NCBI GenBank assembly: GCA_018816925.1
Contig: JAHIUP010000054.1
Location: 1 to 11,849, forward strand
Origin: Patescibacteria group bacterium
Lineage (GTDB): Bacteria > Patescibacteriota > Minisyncoccia > Minisyncoccales > UBA10102
Length of the DNA stretch: 11,849 bases
Reading direction: 5' to 3'
This document shows positions 10,883 to 11,849 of this stretch, piece after piece. Both the position numbers and the translations under genes were made by a program. Under the pieces are notes generated by a model. That model made no database searches. It saw only the letters and a program-made list of their open reading frames with translations, and was not told the origin of the DNA. Every line of letters begins with the position of its first letter. The first letter of the stretch is position 1.

Positions 10883-11083
10883 TCATCTCTGTTCTCTGTC
10901 CTTGGCGAACCAGAAGATGTAGACAATCTCAAGAACGGCCAAGGTGTTTACCACGAGCAGAGCTACGAACCACCTTTTGTGCCGTAAGTTAGCCGCCTTC
11001 CACAGCGCCACTCCCTTTCAAGGGAGAGTCCAAACGGCTATGAGGAGAAGCACCCACGTATTCTGCAACAGGAATTGTTCCAT
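10883..11083 (-). pseudogene. DUF5652-like small membrane protein gene with in-frame TGA
   Basis: Read from ATG 11083 the frame gives MEQFLLQNTWVLLLIAVWTL then P, a TGA (11018-11020, codon 22), and continues KGVALWKAANLRHKRWFVAL, LVVNTLAVLEIVYIFWF and AKDREQR to TGA 10883-10885. The two parts together match the DUF5652 layout (helix, LPWKGxALWxAA, WF.ALL..NTL..LEI.Y.F helix), recalled from memory, and the TGA sits where that family has Trp. A single TGG-to-TGA change explains it. TGA ends other genes here, so a recoded genetic code is unlikely; nonsense mutation, sequencing error or local readthrough remain. The TGA lies in the UGAA loop of a CTCCCT/AGGGAG hairpin. No ribosome site precedes the ATG. 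Confidence 0.6.
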
Positions 11084-11165
11084 ATTTTTATTTTGCCATA
11101 GAAGCATACCATATAGAAAGTGCTGGGGCGGTGGCAATCTTCATTCTTTTATTCTATCACGAAGG

Positions 11166-11192
11166 AAGCCCCTGGTGGAATGCCAGGGGCTT
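11166..11192. terminator. Hairpin downstream of purD
   Basis: AAGCCCCTGG (11166-11175) pairs perfectly with CCAGGGGCTT (11183-11192) over a 7-nt loop. It lies 14 nt beyond the purD stop and most likely ends purD transcription, although the leftward tail CTTCCTTCG is a weak T-run; rightward the stem is followed by TT. Confidence 0.65.
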
Positions 11193-11206
11193 TTCAAAAG
11201 ATGCCG

Positions 11207-11849
11207 CTATACGGCAGCAATATCGGTCCGGAAATGAAGGAACCCAGGAGGCAAATCTAGTTCTGCCACCGCGCCGTATACCTTTTGCCGCGCGCTCTCA
11301 AGGGTGGGAGCTTTTTGTACAACGGTAGCCATACGGTCAACCCCGTGAATTCTCATACCGGTAGTCCCTTTATGTAGAGTGGTGCCTGTTCCCCAGAAGA
11401 GTTTTTCTTTGAGGCGCTCCGGGAATCCTATGGCGCTCTCGAGGCGAGAAGTGCCCCCTGGATACCGCACATCTGCAAGCACGACTCCCACCGCAAATTC
11501 CTGACTCCACTCCACAGGTACATTCGCGAGGCGTCCTTCCCAACAAGCCATCATTACCTCCAAAAGATCGGTCTCAAGAAGCAAAAGGATTACCTGCGTT
11601 TCCGGGTCTCCAAAACGGCAATTGAACTCAAGAACCTTGAGGCCGTCTTGAGTAAACATTAGGCCCCCGTACAGCACGCCTCGAAACGGGGTTCCCATCT
11701 GCGCAAGCCCTTCAAGCACCGGCTTCATGATGCTATCTCGCGCCGTAGAGGCAAGCTGGCCTGTCCAGAACCGAGGCCACGCGTAGCTCCCCATTCCTCC
11801 CGTGTTGGGACCCTTGTTTCCGTCATCTCGCCGCTTATAATCGCACGCG
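11207..11849 (-). CDS. purD: Phosphoribosylamine-glycine ligase (GARS), C-terminal part
   Basis: This ATP-grasp enzyme joins glycine to phosphoribosylamine in the second step of purine synthesis. The frame runs off the right edge, so the N-terminal part is missing; about 213 residues are visible. Diagnostic stretches are CDYKRRDDGNKGPNTGGMGS right at the edge, GVLYGGLMFTQDGLKVLEFN followed by CRFGDPETQVIL (metal-binding Glu and Asn), and the GARS C-terminal domain with AVGVVLADVRYPGG and GFLHFRTDIAAV at the end. The ATG at 11794 is internal, not the start. The usual GAYSP after GGM is GSYAWP here. A de novo purine gene argues against the most reduced CPR genomes. Confidence 0.93.
   Translation of the reverse strand, partial: ACDYKRRDDGNKGPNTGGMGSYAWPRFWTGQLASTARDSIMKPVLEGLAQMGTPFRGVLYGGLMFTQDGLKVLEFNCRFGDPETQVILLLLETDLLEVMMACWEGRLANVPVEWSQEFAVGVVLADVRYPGGTSRLESAIGFPERLKEKLFWGTGTTLHKGTTGMRIHGVDRMATVVQKAPTLESARQKVYGAVAELDLPPGFLHFRTDIAAV

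Noticed and set aside
10883..11083. Alternative genetic code (UGA = Gly, as in Absconditabacteria/Gracilibacteria)
   Set aside because: TGA is the stop of tag, relE, radC and the HsdR-like gene, three of them in ATGA overlaps, and the affected position expects Trp rather than Gly.

Overview
The window looks like a chromosomal segment of a small-genome, host-associated type bacterium, most likely a Candidate Phyla Radiation (Patescibacteria, Parcubacteria-like) member. This is inferred from gene content: tightly packed short genes, many small proteins of unknown function, a RAYT transposase with its palindromes, a DUF5652-like membrane protein and a STAS-like/GHKL pair. No 16S or marker gene is present to prove it. 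TGA closes several complete genes (tag, radC, relE, the HsdR-like gene), so the standard bacterial code applies and a UGA=Gly code is unlikely.

Layout. Bases 1-2237 read rightward: the tail of an unidentified gene, tag (3-methyladenine DNA glycosylase I), a Xer-type tyrosine recombinase preceded by a dif-like palindromic site, and a frameshifted nuclease-like gene. Everything from 2329 to the end reads leftward. In transcription order (right to left) this part holds: the 3' part of purD; a DUF5652-like membrane protein gene broken by an in-frame TGA; a two-HTH protein whose last codons lie in its terminator; a small basic protein and a DUF167 protein; a two-gene operon (108-aa unknown plus a 54-aa zinc-ribbon protein); a MerR-HTH/GHKL-ATPase fusion with a STAS-like (DUF4325) partner; a five-gene operon phd-relE-radC-HsdR-like nuclease-recQ; a RAYT transposase between two near-identical perfect palindromes; a 130-aa conserved-looking unknown; a four-cysteine unknown; and a 59-aa membrane protein.

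Three systems stand out. (1) The phd-relE-radC-nuclease-recQ operon has its last four genes joined by three ATGA stop/start overlaps and is driven by a near-consensus promoter embedded in GTACACT repeats; it joins a toxin-antitoxin pair to DNA-processing genes. (2) The HTH-GHKL/STAS-like pair has two 11-bp direct repeats exactly 21 bp apart over its promoter, suggesting an autoregulated, DNA-binding version of anti-sigma/anti-anti-sigma partner switching. (3) The RAYT gene with flanking 31- and 33-bp palindromes is a self-contained REP/RAYT unit.

Several genes show a -10-like box 6-8 nt before the start codon and no Shine-Dalgarno, suggesting leaderless mRNAs, while others have strong AGGAGG-type sites. 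Two small genes absent from a length-limited ORF search (59 and 54 aa) were found by reading the minus strand. No tRNA, rRNA or CRISPR was seen.
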